Assembly: GCA_012317185.1 (NCBI GenBank)
Contig: CP048838.1
Span: 3,968,001 to 4,032,000, forward strand
Source of the DNA: [Clostridium] innocuum
GTDB lineage: Bacteria; Bacillota_I; Bacilli_A; Erysipelotrichales; Erysipelotrichaceae
DNA: 64,000 nucleotides
Direction: 5' to 3'
In this document: positions 18,858 to 25,858 of the stretch, one piece after another
Layout of the letters: every line of letters begins with the position of its first letter
How positions within the stretch are numbered: position 1 is the stretch's first letter
The notes under the pieces: model-generated
What the model was told of the DNA's origin: nothing
The model's database searches: none
The model's input: the letters and a program-made list of their open reading frames with translations, nothing else
Program-made: the position numbers and the translations under genes

Positions 18858-19259
18858 TCAGTCAAAGGCAGGGTTGCACTGATAATAGTTTTCCGCATCC
18901 AGCTGACTCTGAACATAGGCAAGTGCTTCTCCAAACCTCTGGAAGTGTACGATTTCACGTTCTCTTAAAAAACGCAGAGGGGCAATGACATCGGGGTCAC
19001 TGGCAGCCCGTATCAGATTTTCATAGGTTGTCCGTGCTTTCTGTTCCGCAGCCATGTCCTCAAACAAATCAGTAAGCGGATCGCCTTTGGATTGGTAATA
19101 TGCGGCAGTAAATGGTGCTCCGCTGGCTGCCTGTGTCCATATGCCGGTTGTATGGTCAACATAATATGCATCAAATCCACCTGCTTTTATTTCCTCGACG
19201 CTGAGATTTCTGGTCAGCTGATACAGGATTGCGGATACCATTTCCAGATGAGCAAGCTC
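18858..19259 (-). pseudogene. cotJC: cotJC 3' fragment (133 codons), separated from its 5' part by the prophage
   Basis: The frame encodes the C-terminal two thirds of CotJC, a spore-coat protein of the manganese-catalase family (ELAHLEMVSAILYQLTRN... with the metal-ligand-like EREIVHFQRFGEAL). The first codon after the crossover is GAG. Upstream, inside the prophage, the frame reaches a stop within ~8 codons, so only an internal ATG at 19241 could start it now. Joined to 59676-59867 it gives a 197-residue protein, close to the usual CotJC length. Expression would need excision of the element. Confidence 0.9.
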
Positions 19260-19283
19260 GTGAGTACCTAAAAGTTATCCGTC
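19258..19283. other. attL of the prophage
   Basis: The TC core (19258-19259) marks the end of host cotJC. Bases 19260-19283 are the left phage arm, GTGAGTACCTAAAAG then TTATCCGTC. The arm is the inverted copy (21 of 24 bases) of the right arm at 59650-59673. Confidence 0.85.
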
Positions 19284-19495
19284 TGTAGAAACAGCTGCTT
19301 ATTGGTGTCCGAATACCGTAGATACAAGAGTATCTATTGTGTAGTGCGATATAACTATAAAGACCAATATGCATAATTAAATTTATTATTTTCATAGTAA
19401 TAAATAAAAATACCTATATAGATAACAGGTTACTATATATTTTTTAATGACACATCGCAATCGCCTTTGCATAGTTTATATCGGAGGTGAGTGAA

Positions 19496-19876
19496 ATGAC
19501 AGGCACATTAACAATTGAAACTATGGAAGCAAACGGTGCTCCTGTTAATCAGGCAGCTATAAGAGTGTATGAGAGAACAGACAGTGCTTCTAACTTTATA
19601 ATGGGATGTTATACCGATGAAAAGGGACTAAGTGAACCTATTACTCTCCCTACCCCAGACAGCACACATTCCTTGCATAGCATTCCACAGGCATGTCCTT
19701 ATGCACAATATGATGTACAAGTCATAAAAGATGATTTTGACAAAGAAATAATCAACGGTGTACAGATATTTCCTAACACAAATTCTACTTTGACCGTTAT
19801 TATGCAATGCTGTAATGGCAGGACACCAAAGACAAACACAATTGATATAGAGCATCACGAATTATATGATAAATGA
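19496..19876 (+). CDS. Stand-alone domain resembling the N-terminus of SleC-type spore cortex-lytic proteins
   Basis: A 126-residue protein with a carboxypeptidase-regulatory-like beta fold: GTLTIETMEANGAPVNQAAI, then a turn with TDEKGLSEPITLPTPD, and the closing YDVQVIKDDFDKEIINGVQI. The pattern of a YDV strand followed by GVQIFP is what I recall from the N-terminal region of clostridial SleC-like peptidoglycan-binding proteins. It lacks any enzymatic domain and signal peptide. It lies 212 bases inside attL, is not needed for phage growth by type, and is probably lysogenic cargo. GGAGGTGAGTGA precedes the ATG. Confidence 0.5.
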   Translation: MTGTLTIETMEANGAPVNQAAIRVYERTDSASNFIMGCYTDEKGLSEPITLPTPDSTHSLHSIPQACPYAQYDVQVIKDDFDKEIINGVQIFPNTNSTLTVIMQCCNGRTPKTNTIDIEHHELYDK

Positions 19877-19891
19877 ATTGATACAAACAAT

Positions 19892-19916
19892 GCTACTCTC
19901 TAATGTGGAGAGTAGC
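19892..19916. repeat. Copy 1 of a repeated hairpin (GCTACTCTC...GAGAGTAGC)
   Basis: A 9-bp stem with loop TAATGTG, just after the SleC-like gene. The same hairpin occurs at 21108-21131 and 21522-21546. This copy lacks a good T-tract on either strand, so it is a weak terminator at best. Confidence 0.6.
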
Positions 19917-20029
19917 AAATTGGCTATTCATATACAGACTCTTAAATTACATTTTTACTGATGCAATCACAAATACACAGTTTAAAGCTAAATGAGAGTG
20001 AACAAATATACATTAAGTTTTAGCGCAAG

Positions 20030-20251
20030 TTACCAATTAGATCCGCACCGGGCATTTCTCATGCAGCGTACAAATTGACGTGCGCAGCGATTTTCTCTAC
20101 AGTGTTGACGCATTGTGTTGCAAGCTACTCGTTCTGATTCATTCAATGCGTTTGTACCATAATCATCGCATCTACAATTTCTATCACTATCGAATCTGTC
20201 AAAACCATAATCGTTAAAGTCATAAGCATTACATTCACATCTGTTACACAT
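20030..20251 (-). CDS. Small cysteine-rich protein, possible spore-coat-like cargo
   Basis: A 73-residue protein with eleven Cys in the pattern CNRCEC near the N-terminus, CRC in the middle and CRENRCARQFVRC near the end, rich in Asn, Asp and Arg. No family was recognised. High Cys content is common in cross-linked spore-coat proteins but also in metal-binding peptides, so this is only a guess. It has a strong AAGGAGGAAATATAT leader and, further up, a perfect 9-bp inverted repeat TTGAGATAC/GTATCTCAA (20276-20299). Confidence 0.6.
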   Translation of the reverse strand: MCNRCECNAYDFNDYGFDRFDSDRNCRCDDYGTNALNESERVACNTMRQHCRENRCARQFVRCMRNARCGSNW

Positions 20252-20383
20252 ATATATTTCCTCCTTACGTGTTATTGAGATACATCTGCGTATCTCAATA
20301 TATGATATGGAGGAATTAGATGCCTAATTAGGCTTATTATAATACTTATTGATAAAAGATTAAACGTCTGATTATCATTAATT

Positions 20384-20458
20384 AAAAGACCACCATAAAG
20401 GTGGTCAAGTGCCGCAAAATACTGCCTAGGTATCTCTTTCTTTTTAATGGGCGGCAAC
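20384..20458 (-). ncRNA. Putative small RNA unit s1
   Basis: Promoter TTTACA (20488-20493), 17 bases, TATAAT (20465-20470); first base G at 20458. The ~75-nt RNA closes GTTGCCGC with GCGGCAC, encloses ATACCTAGGCA (20423-20433), and ends in GACCACC-TTTAT-GGTGGTC plus TTTT. No start codon with a ribosome binding site lies within it. Its architecture matches s2, s3, s4 and s6. Confidence 0.6.
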
Positions 20459-20531
20459 GTAATCATTATATAGCTTATATGAACATTTGTAAATACGTTA
20501 TGAATATTTTAGCGTTATTAAGCAAGATAAT

Positions 20532-20609
20532 AAAAAAGTTCGGATAAATCCGAACTTCGCCAATGATAGTGGCCGCCTTTGTTCAATACCTAGGCAATAT
20601 TCAACAGGC
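20532..20609 (-). ncRNA. Putative small RNA unit s2
   Basis: Promoter TTGAAA (20638-20643), 16 bases, TAGAAT (20616-20621); first base G at 20609. TCGCC near the 5' end pairs with GGCGA before the terminator AAGTTCGG-ATTTAT-CCGAACTT plus T-tract. It contains TGCCTAGGTAT (20586-20596), the exact complement of the 11 bases in s1. Confidence 0.6.
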
Positions 20610-20699
20610 GAAAATATTCTATCATATATATTTTTAATTTCAAGTATTTTGTTTTTTTCTGCACTTTTTTTGTGTTTTAACATATATTATAATGAGTGA

Positions 20700-20768
20700 T
20701 AGCTAGCTAAAACTCACACCTCAATTTCTTAATTCATGAAAAGAGCTGCTATGAACGGCTCTTTTCCT
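20700..20768 (+). ncRNA. Putative small plus-strand transcript p1
   Basis: A TATAAT -10 (20688-20693) with a poor -35 directs a ~67-nt transcript ending at AAAAGAGC-N11-GCTCTTTT. It is divergent from s2. Support is weaker than for the minus-strand units. Confidence 0.35.
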
Positions 20769-20814
20769 TATGCCATACCTACATTTAATCAACATTTCAT
20801 TTGCTTGCAGATTT

Positions 20815-20886
20815 AAAAAGCCGGAATACACCGGCCTGACTCTCTGTGGGAAAATATTGGGGTATTTCCGAAAGGGGTAGAGAGCC
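20815..20886 (-). ncRNA. Putative small RNA unit s3
   Basis: Promoter TTTACA (20916-20921), 17 bases, TATACT (20893-20898); first base G at 20886. GGCTCTCT (20879-20886) pairs with AGAGAGTC (20838-20845). The loop is C-rich (TACCCCTTTCGG, ATACCCCAATATTTTCCC). The terminator is GCCGG-TGTATT-CCGGC plus TTTTT. Confidence 0.6.
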
Positions 20887-20960
20887 AATAAAAGTATATT
20901 ACATATTCACATGTATGTAAACTCTAATTATTTAATTTTTCTTAATTCTAATTCGATAAT

Positions 20961-21024
20961 AAAAAGCCAGCTTATAGCCGGCTTTTGTCCCATTGTCACT
21001 GCATAAACTGTATGAAAGAGTGAC
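20961..21024 (-). ncRNA. Putative small RNA unit s4
   Basis: Promoter TTGCAA (21054-21059), 17 bases, TATAAT (21031-21036); first base G at 21024. GTCACT (21019-21024) pairs with AGTGAC (20995-21000). The terminator is GCCGGC-TATAA-GCTGGC plus TTTTT. Length about 64 nt. Confidence 0.6.
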
Positions 21025-21100
21025 TACGAAATTATATAGCATTTCTTCAAAAATTGCAAATCATTATCTTAGTAAAATATTGTAAGTTCGATGTTTAACA

Positions 21101-21141
21101 AAAAAAGGCTACTCTCTGGTGTGGAGAGTAGTTAAATCTGA
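21101..21141 (-). ncRNA. Short putative transcript s5 ending in the repeated hairpin
   Basis: Promoter TTGATT (21171-21176), 17 bases, TATTAT (21148-21153). The ~40-nt transcript consists mostly of the ACTACTCTC-CACACCA-GAGAGTAG hairpin and a T-tract. It lacks the closing stem of the other units and may be no more than a terminator. Confidence 0.35.
21108..21131. repeat. Copy 2 of the repeated hairpin
   Basis: Stem CTACTCTC/GAGAGTAG with loop TGGTGTG. On the minus strand it is followed by seven T and is a good terminator. Confidence 0.6.
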
Positions 21142-21239
21142 AGGTATATAATATCTTAATTCTAATAAAAAATCAACAAAGATTATGTGATTTTGCAAAA
21201 ATTTATTGATTTTTTTTGATTTTATCTTATAATATATAT

Positions 21240-21328
21240 GTGGATATAATCCATTTATGCTCATCTACCGTGATGTAGAAGGAGTTTCTGATTACGTCAT
21301 TTAATTTATTAAATGGCGTTTTTTGTTT
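21240..21328 (+). ncRNA. Putative small plus-strand transcript p2
   Basis: Promoter TTGATT (21206-21211), 16 bases, TATAAT (21228-21233); first base G at 21240. The RNA can form TGGAT/ATCCA and ATCTAC/GTAGA stems and ends with ACGTCATTTAAT/ATTAAATGGCGT plus T-tract. A Shine-Dalgarno-like AGAAGGAG is present but no start codon follows at the right distance. Confidence 0.45.
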
Positions 21329-21394
21329 TTATATATCGCTATATTCTGCCTTATTATCTTCATATTTTTTAATATAATAGCTCTTTTTTATGCT

Positions 21395-21478
21395 AAAAAA
21401 GCCGACATAAAGCCGGCTTATCGTCCTCATGAACAAATAATGGGGGGAAAAAGGGCGATACAATCATTAAGTGATTGC
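21395..21478 (-). ncRNA. Putative small RNA unit s6
   Basis: Promoter TTTACA (21508-21513), 17 bases, TATAGT (21485-21490); first base G at 21478. A 5' hairpin CAATCA/TGATTG is followed by TATCG...CGATA enclosing a C-rich loop (TTTTTCCCCCCATTATTTG). The terminator is GCCGGC-TTTAT-GTCGGC plus T-tract. Length about 84 nt. Confidence 0.6.
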
Positions 21479-21521
21479 TTATATACTATACTACTTATAT
21501 GTTGAATTGTAAACAAAAAAA

Positions 21522-21546
21522 GCTACTATCTGGTGTGGAGAGTAGC
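21522..21546 (-). terminator. Copy 3 of the repeated hairpin, terminator of the GNAT gene
   Basis: GCTACT-CTCCACACCAGA-TAGTAGC type stem followed by seven T on the minus strand, 8 bases after the GNAT stop codon. Its sequence is nearly identical to the hairpins at 19892 and 21108. Confidence 0.7.
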
Positions 21547-21553
21547 TATAATT

Positions 21554-22201
21554 TTACGCTGTTACCATTATTTCATGAATCCGTTCTCTCACGTCATATT
21601 TATCTAGAGAAATATTTTTTGTCGATATCATATATGTCAATAACCCTGTATCACTGATAATAGGATCGCCATTGTCATCAGTATATAATTCAAACCCTAC
21701 TTTTTCATAAAACGCTCTCAACTTTGGTCTATTTTCACACTCTAGATATATAATTCTCCCGCCTATAAGTTTATGTACTTGTAAAACTTTATGCATAGTT
21801 AAATCAAAAAGATCTTTTCCTGTAATAAGTAAATTATAACAATTCTTATAATTTTTTCCAAATTGTCCAATTAAAATTGCTGACAACTGACTGTTTGCTT
21901 CAAACCCTGTCCTAAGGATAGCTTTTTTTCGTTTATTGCTAATACTATTATCAAAAACTATTGGTAATGACGTTAAGCTAAAATAAGCTACAAGAATCAT
22001 TTTGGCATCATCTATACCAAACACTAAATAAGTTCTACTCTTATCCATATTCTCAAAGAGAATTGCTTTATGCTTTAAAAAAAATTCGACATCTTCATTC
22101 AATGGACACAAAAAATCGGCAAGAATATCTCTGACAGATTCCTCGCCGAATTCATTCAACAAGTCACATAATTGTATAATCTGCAATTCCAAAATTATCA
22201 C
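21554..22201 (-). CDS. GNAT-family acetyltransferase, possible toxin of a two-gene module
   Basis: A 215-residue protein. The C-terminal half has the GNAT ending GRIIYLECENRPKLRAFYEKVGFELY. The acetyl-CoA loop is weakly conserved (LIGQFGKNYKN). It starts with GTG, whose last bases overlap the stop of the preceding 52-codon gene (GTGA), so translation is coupled. The pair has its own promoter and terminator. GNAT toxins of the TacT/AtaT kind acetylate aminoacyl-tRNA and are paired with small antitoxins; whether this is one is an inference. Confidence 0.7.
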   Translation of the reverse strand: MIILELQIIQLCDLLNEFGEESVRDILADFLCPLNEDVEFFLKHKAILFENMDKSRTYLVFGIDDAKMILVAYFSLTSLPIVFDNSISNKRKKAILRTGFEANSQLSAILIGQFGKNYKNCYNLLITGKDLFDLTMHKVLQVHKLIGGRIIYLECENRPKLRAFYEKVGFELYTDDNGDPIISDTGLLTYMISTKNISLDKYDVRERIHEIMVTA

Positions 22202-22356
22202 TTCCCAAAAATTTTCCGTAATGATTTCACGTCAGCATCTTTAGCTACTGGAATTTTGCTTATCGTCGTTCTTTTTTTACTATTAAGGATTGTATCAAAC
22301 GACTTCGCAGACTTCTTATTGACTTTTATAGAACCATCGAAACTTTGCGTAGCCAT
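22198..22356 (-). CDS. 52-residue basic protein coupled to the GNAT gene (antitoxin candidate)
   Basis: The protein begins MATQSFDGSIKVNKKSAKSF and ends DADVKSLRKIFGK. It is basic and shows no recognised DNA-binding fold. AAGGAGGGATTTCG precedes the ATG, and the stop overlaps the GNAT start by 4 bases. A small first gene before a GNAT gene under one promoter is the usual order of an antitoxin-toxin pair, but it could also be a protein substrate or an unrelated peptide. Confidence 0.7.
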   Translation of the reverse strand: MATQSFDGSIKVNKKSAKSFDTILNSKKRTTISKIPVAKDADVKSLRKIFGK

Positions 22357-22405
22357 CGAAATCCCTCCTTTACTTTATAAGGGGCCATTTCCCCTCTACA
22401 TCATT

Positions 22406-22434
22406 ATAGTATAATAATAAAATAGCAATGTCAA
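22406..22434 (-). promoter_or_regulatory. Promoter of the GNAT module
   Basis: TTGACA (22429-22434), 17 bases, TACTAT (22406-22411) on the minus strand: a consensus -35, so expression in the lysogen is likely. A GGGG/CCCC hairpin lies in the ~45-base leader. Confidence 0.65.
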
Positions 22435-22493
22435 TCATAATGTCATTTTTTTGTCAAGTATTGAAAAGAATGTAAGTGAAGAAAATAACTTAC

Positions 22494-22528
22494 AAAAAAA
22501 GCCACTCACTCCCAAAGGAATGAGTGGT
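22494..22528 (-). terminator. Terminator of the late (lysis) operon
   Basis: CCACTCATTCC pairs with GGGAGTGAGTGG, followed by TTTTTTT, 12 bases after the amidase stop codon. Confidence 0.8.
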
Positions 22529-22539
22529 TATTTCATATA

Positions 22540-23460
22540 TTAGACTTCACGCAGCGGTCCGGCATACAACCATATTTTACGACCTCCGACATTTGCCTGC
22601 ACTGAATTTGTAGGTTTATCCACCGCAAGCACCTTAAATTTCTTGTCACACTTCCAGTAATCGCCTACGCTGAACACTTGTGACTTCGTTTTCTTACCGC
22701 TCTTATCGCACTTGGTAAGTGGTCCCGCCTGAATGGAGTTACCGCCGTTCCCGGTCATCTCCTCGCACCAGATGCTATCCATGTTGGCCAATACCTGGTC
22801 TACGCTATGTATTCCTGGAATGACGAAGTATTCTCCTTTATGCAAAATCTGATCAGGCTGTCCCGGTTTCGCAGGCTTGGAAGGTTTCTTATGTTCTGCA
22901 GGTTTGTTCCCTGGTTTCTGCTCTGTACTGTTTGCTTTCAGCTGGAAGCCTTCTGCAATGCCGTCTACAATGCCCTGTGCCACGGATTCTTTGTGTGCCT
23001 GGTATTCGGCCATGTCCGCCTTATTGTCAATGAAGCACGTCTCTAACAAGGCGGAGCTGATGCCTAAACACTTGCATGTATAAATCACCAGCCAGTTTGT
23101 CACCTTGACACCGGAACCACCACGCTTCACGAAGTGCTTTCCCAACTTGTTCATGATTGCCTGTTCTACATCGGTATACTGCTCACTGTCTGTTACAAAT
23201 ATTTCTGTTCCGTGTCCGGATCCATTGAATGCGTTAAAATGTACTTCCAGCACATAATCATACTTACTGATTTTGAATGTACCGTTCTGCACGTCGTAGA
23301 ATGCGCTGCGGTTTTCGTTGTACACATCCACAGTTGCATATTTTCTCAGTTTCGGAGCAATCAGATTGACTAACTCTCTGGTAAGGTTAGCTTCTTTGTA
23401 TCCGCATCCGGAAGCTCCTGGATCGCCTGCGCCATGTCCTGCAATAAGCAAAATTTTCAT
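22540..23460 (-). CDS. Endolysin: N-acetylmuramoyl-L-alanine amidase (Amidase_3)
   Basis: A 306-residue lysin. The N-terminal ~175 residues are a zinc amidase (AGHGAGDPG with the first zinc His, EVHFNAF with the second, LLETCFIDN with the catalytic Glu). A Pro/Lys-rich linker (KPAEHKKPSKPAKPGQP) leads to a C-terminal ~90-residue wall-binding region ending in two SH3-like beta units. It cuts the bond between muramic acid and the peptide stem at the end of lysis. Its ATG overlaps the holin stop by 4 bases. Confidence 0.92.
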   Translation of the reverse strand: MKILLIAGHGAGDPGASGCGYKEANLTRELVNLIAPKLRKYATVDVYNENRSAFYDVQNGTFKISKYDYVLEVHFNAFNGSGHGTEIFVTDSEQYTDVEQAIMNKLGKHFVKRGGSGVKVTNWLVIYTCKCLGISSALLETCFIDNKADMAEYQAHKESVAQGIVDGIAEGFQLKANSTEQKPGNKPAEHKKPSKPAKPGQPDQILHKGEYFVIPGIHSVDQVLANMDSIWCEEMTGNGGNSIQAGPLTKCDKSGKKTKSQVFSVGDYWKCDKKFKVLAVDKPTNSVQANVGGRKIWLYAGPLREV

Positions 23461-23924
23461 TTTTCTTCGTCCTCGCTTTCTTTGTTAATAAGTTTGTCGG
23501 CAACAGCTAAGCCGTTGCTCAAAACTTTTGGTACGTTGAATCCCGCTTCAACGAAATTTTCACAGATGGAGCGTGCTTCATTCACAATCAAGCTTGCCAG
23601 TACGAACCATCCAAGCAGTGTTGTAATCTGCAAGTCTACACCGATTATCTCACCGATTTCGATCAAGCCCGCTGCAACCATAAATGCAAACGTGATCATG
23701 ATCCAGTATCCAATCTTTTTAAGTACTCCTTGCCAACCCTTTACTGAATTTTCTTTTTTCATGATTCTTGACTTCATCCAGCCTGTTACCCAGTCTGCAA
23801 TATTGAGTAATAGAAATAATGCGAATAAATACCAATGCTCTCCAAATACCATACTCAGTACGGCGATTACAGCGCCGACAAAGGCATTGTAGTTGTCTGT
23901 TAAAGTCTGTGTCATATGTTTCAT
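23457..23924 (-). CDS. Phage holin (phi-LC3/holin_4_1 type)
   Basis: About 155 residues with three to four hydrophobic helices (LFALFLLLNIADWVTGWM is characteristic of the toxin-secretion/lysis holin family) and a charged C-terminus. It forms membrane lesions that release the amidase. Start choice is uncertain: AGAGATGAGG serves the ATG at 23924 or 23915; a further upstream ATG has no ribosome binding site. It is directly before the amidase, as usual. Confidence 0.85.
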   Translation of the reverse strand: MKHMTQTLTDNYNAFVGAVIAVLSMVFGEHWYLFALFLLLNIADWVTGWMKSRIMKKENSVKGWQGVLKKIGYWIMITFAFMVAAGLIEIGEIIGVDLQITTLLGWFVLASLIVNEARSICENFVEAGFNVPKVLSNGLAVADKLINKESEDEEK

Positions 23925-23980
23925 AACCTCATCTCTTTCCGCCATTCTTGGCAATATGTAGGGCGTTTTACACTCTTATA

Positions 23981-24106
23981 CTACTTCGTTAATTCTTCGT
24001 GACCTATCTCAACCAGAATTTTTTTCACTCCGGCTTCTAGCGCTTTGGGGACATCAGCAAAATCAAGCTTCCCATCTAAGATACGATATACCAGAAAATT
24101 TGCCAT
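23981..24106 (-). CDS. CD1375/XkdX-like short phage protein
   Basis: A 41-residue protein starting MANFLVYRILDGKLDFADVP. The pattern of an aromatic start, a GK and a DVP followed by a short helix matches the very small proteins found after tail-fibre genes in clostridial phages. Role unknown. AGGAGGTG lies before the ATG, which overlaps the preceding stop by one base. Confidence 0.7.
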   Translation of the reverse strand: MANFLVYRILDGKLDFADVPKALEAGVKKILVEIGHEELTK

Positions 24107-24537
24107 TATGCTTCACCTCCTGCCGCCATCAGTATCAAATCTTGAACTGCCTGTGCAGTCACCTCTTGCTTAAGTTTCAATTCTTTTAATTGGCTTTCTG
24201 CAGTTTCTTTATATAAAGACAAGAAAGCAACTTCTCCATAATCAGCTGCTTTTACAACTTCACCATCACCGCCATATTCAACTGGTGATACCTCATAATG
24301 CAAATCTAATGATACGTAGCTGTCTAAAACCACATATCCATCACAGACAGTTAGTGTTTCACCTGTTGCGGTTTCTACACATAATGTCTCAACATTTTCC
24401 TTTTTTGAGAATTCAGAATGAATCTTTTTTAGTGATCTATCAGCAATGAAAGCAAGTTTCACATGATTATCTCCGACATTGAATCCGTCTGTGATCAGCT
24501 GATATCTACTGCCATTTTTCAGTTTAATAAATTCCAT
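24106..24537 (-). CDS. Phage tail-region protein, unknown
   Basis: A 143-residue protein between the tail-fibre gene and the CD1375-like gene. The first ~95 residues are beta-rich (FIKLKNGSRYQLITDGF), the end is a helix (AESQLKELKLKQEVTAQAVQ). No family was recognised with certainty; proteins in this position are often baseplate accessories or fibre chaperones. Confidence 0.65.
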   Translation of the reverse strand: MEFIKLKNGSRYQLITDGFNVGDNHVKLAFIADRSLKKIHSEFSKKENVETLCVETATGETLTVCDGYVVLDSYVSLDLHYEVSPVEYGGDGEVVKAADYGEVAFLSLYKETAESQLKELKLKQEVTAQAVQDLILMAAGGEA

Positions 24538-24555
24538 ATCTTAATGCTCCTTTCG

Positions 24556-25182
24556 TTAGATAGTAGATTTTCCTGTTATATATGTAAGGTGTATATTGAC
24601 GCCAACATCCTTTACTATTTTTTCAAGAGGGGAAAACAAAATAGTTCCATCCTGTTTAATATTTATCTTTGCGATAATTTTTGTACTACCTACGACTTCG
24701 TAAAAATTTAGATCTACTGTCGGGCGAAAAGCTTCCGGAATCATCGACGGCGTAGCTATCGTAGTCTCTCCGTTCGCTGCCAATTCCTTTTGCATATAAC
24801 CAGCACATTTTAAATAAACAACTTGCCCACTTCTATACATATTGGCCATAGGAAGATATACCGAATTAGTTAATTGAACAGTATTTCTGTTTAATTCGGT
24901 TTTTATATCATCGAATTTCTTTTTACAATATCCGGCACTAGGTACTTTTGCATTGGATGTTGAATCCGTCGTAACGATATCGCTAGGTGTTAATGCGTCA
25001 GGTATTGCATAAGGTAAACTATTCCAAGGTGTTACTCCATCCCCCATTTTCATTTTAACGATTCCCTTTCCAACACCTGCATTCGGTATTTCATAACCGA
25101 TTTCGCGTTCTTTCAAAACCATATTTGATTGTTCCCATTGTGCCTTTGTTCCAGCACGTGGTCTTATTGTATAAAATGGCAT
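24556..25182 (-). CDS. Tail fibre / receptor-binding protein with Mtd-type N-terminus
   Basis: A 208-residue protein. The N-terminal ~60 residues carry the fibre attachment motif common to phage hyaluronidases and Mtd: RAGTKAQWEQSN, EREIGYE, KMGDGVTPWNSLPY. The rest is beta-rich and should form the host-binding tip. It is short for a fibre, so it probably works with the upstream BppU-like protein. Confidence 0.75.
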   Translation of the reverse strand: MPFYTIRPRAGTKAQWEQSNMVLKEREIGYEIPNAGVGKGIVKMKMGDGVTPWNSLPYAIPDALTPSDIVTTDSTSNAKVPSAGYCKKKFDDIKTELNRNTVQLTNSVYLPMANMYRSGQVVYLKCAGYMQKELAANGETTIATPSMIPEAFRPTVDLNFYEVVGSTKIIAKINIKQDGTILFSPLEKIVKDVGVNIHLTYITGKSTI

Positions 25183-25199
25183 TTCTCATTCTCCTCTCT

Positions 25200-25841
25200 T
25201 TAAATCGGATACCCACCGTTTACATCAATGTCTTCTTCGCTCGCTTGTGTGAACGGGTCACCGCCGTCCATATCGAATGTTTCAAGTTGCAGTGCTGATA
25301 TAGCATCATAACATTGTGCCACTGCATTTTTTACATCCTTTTGAGATTCGTTAGTTTGGTCTATCAAATCATCTAATTTCTCTTTGCTTTTTTCAAAATA
25401 AGGATCAACAGTACTCGTATACCATGATTTCATAGCACTTAATACTTCTCTTTGCCAATATTCTTCCGGTGGAGAAACTGCAGCTTTGATTTTGTTGGAT
25501 ACATCTACTTGTAGAGCTAATCTGTTAGATGTGATAACGATTTTATTTTCGTCAATCGCTGCCAAAGACAAATATACATCGCCTTCGTTTTCAAATACCC
25601 CATCAGGCAACAAAATGTATGTCCCATCATCTTTTTCCTGTAGAGGGCATACGATCGGCATATCTGATTTCCAACTAGTACAGTAACCAGATAACACCAT
25701 TCCCTTAAATGGATTTGTTTCCGATGTGTCTTTAATAAGCTTAATAAAAAGATTGGCTGAGTGCTGATAACCTACAAGACTGTTTCCGTCAAGCATTATC
25801 TCTCTACCAATCTGTTTGATTTGTGTTACTACTATATCCAT
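25200..25841 (-). CDS. Baseplate upper protein (BppU-like)
   Basis: A 213-residue protein. Residues 1-120 form a beta sandwich like the N-terminal domain of BppU, which docks receptor-binding proteins to the baseplate, and residues 130-185 form a coiled coil (YWQREVLSAMKSWYTSTVD, LDDLIDQTNESQKDVKNAV). Its position between Tal and the fibre supports the call. Confidence 0.65.
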   Translation of the reverse strand: MDIVVTQIKQIGREIMLDGNSLVGYQHSANLFIKLIKDTSETNPFKGMVLSGYCTSWKSDMPIVCPLQEKDDGTYILLPDGVFENEGDVYLSLAAIDENKIVITSNRLALQVDVSNKIKAAVSPPEEYWQREVLSAMKSWYTSTVDPYFEKSKEKLDDLIDQTNESQKDVKNAVAQCYDAISALQLETFDMDGGDPFTQASEEDIDVNGGYPI

Positions 25842-25858
25842 TTAATCGCCTCCTAACG

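Noticed and set aside
19264..19267. GTAC shared by both prophage ends as the attachment core
   Set aside because: The tetramer is common to both arms, but joining there puts the two cotJC parts out of frame (giving EECVLTSLL). The TC core restores the frame and centres the attP symmetry, and GTAC is part of the arms.
20272..20683. Two minus-strand frames of 61 and 64 codons in the small RNA region
   Set aside because: They run through the terminators of s1 and s2, and their start codons lie upstream of the predicted transcript starts or without ribosome binding sites.
21323..21505. Hydrophobic 60-codon frame as a type I toxin
   Set aside because: It would start with TTG inside the T-tract of a terminator and runs across the antisense of small RNA unit s6; no ribosome binding site is present.
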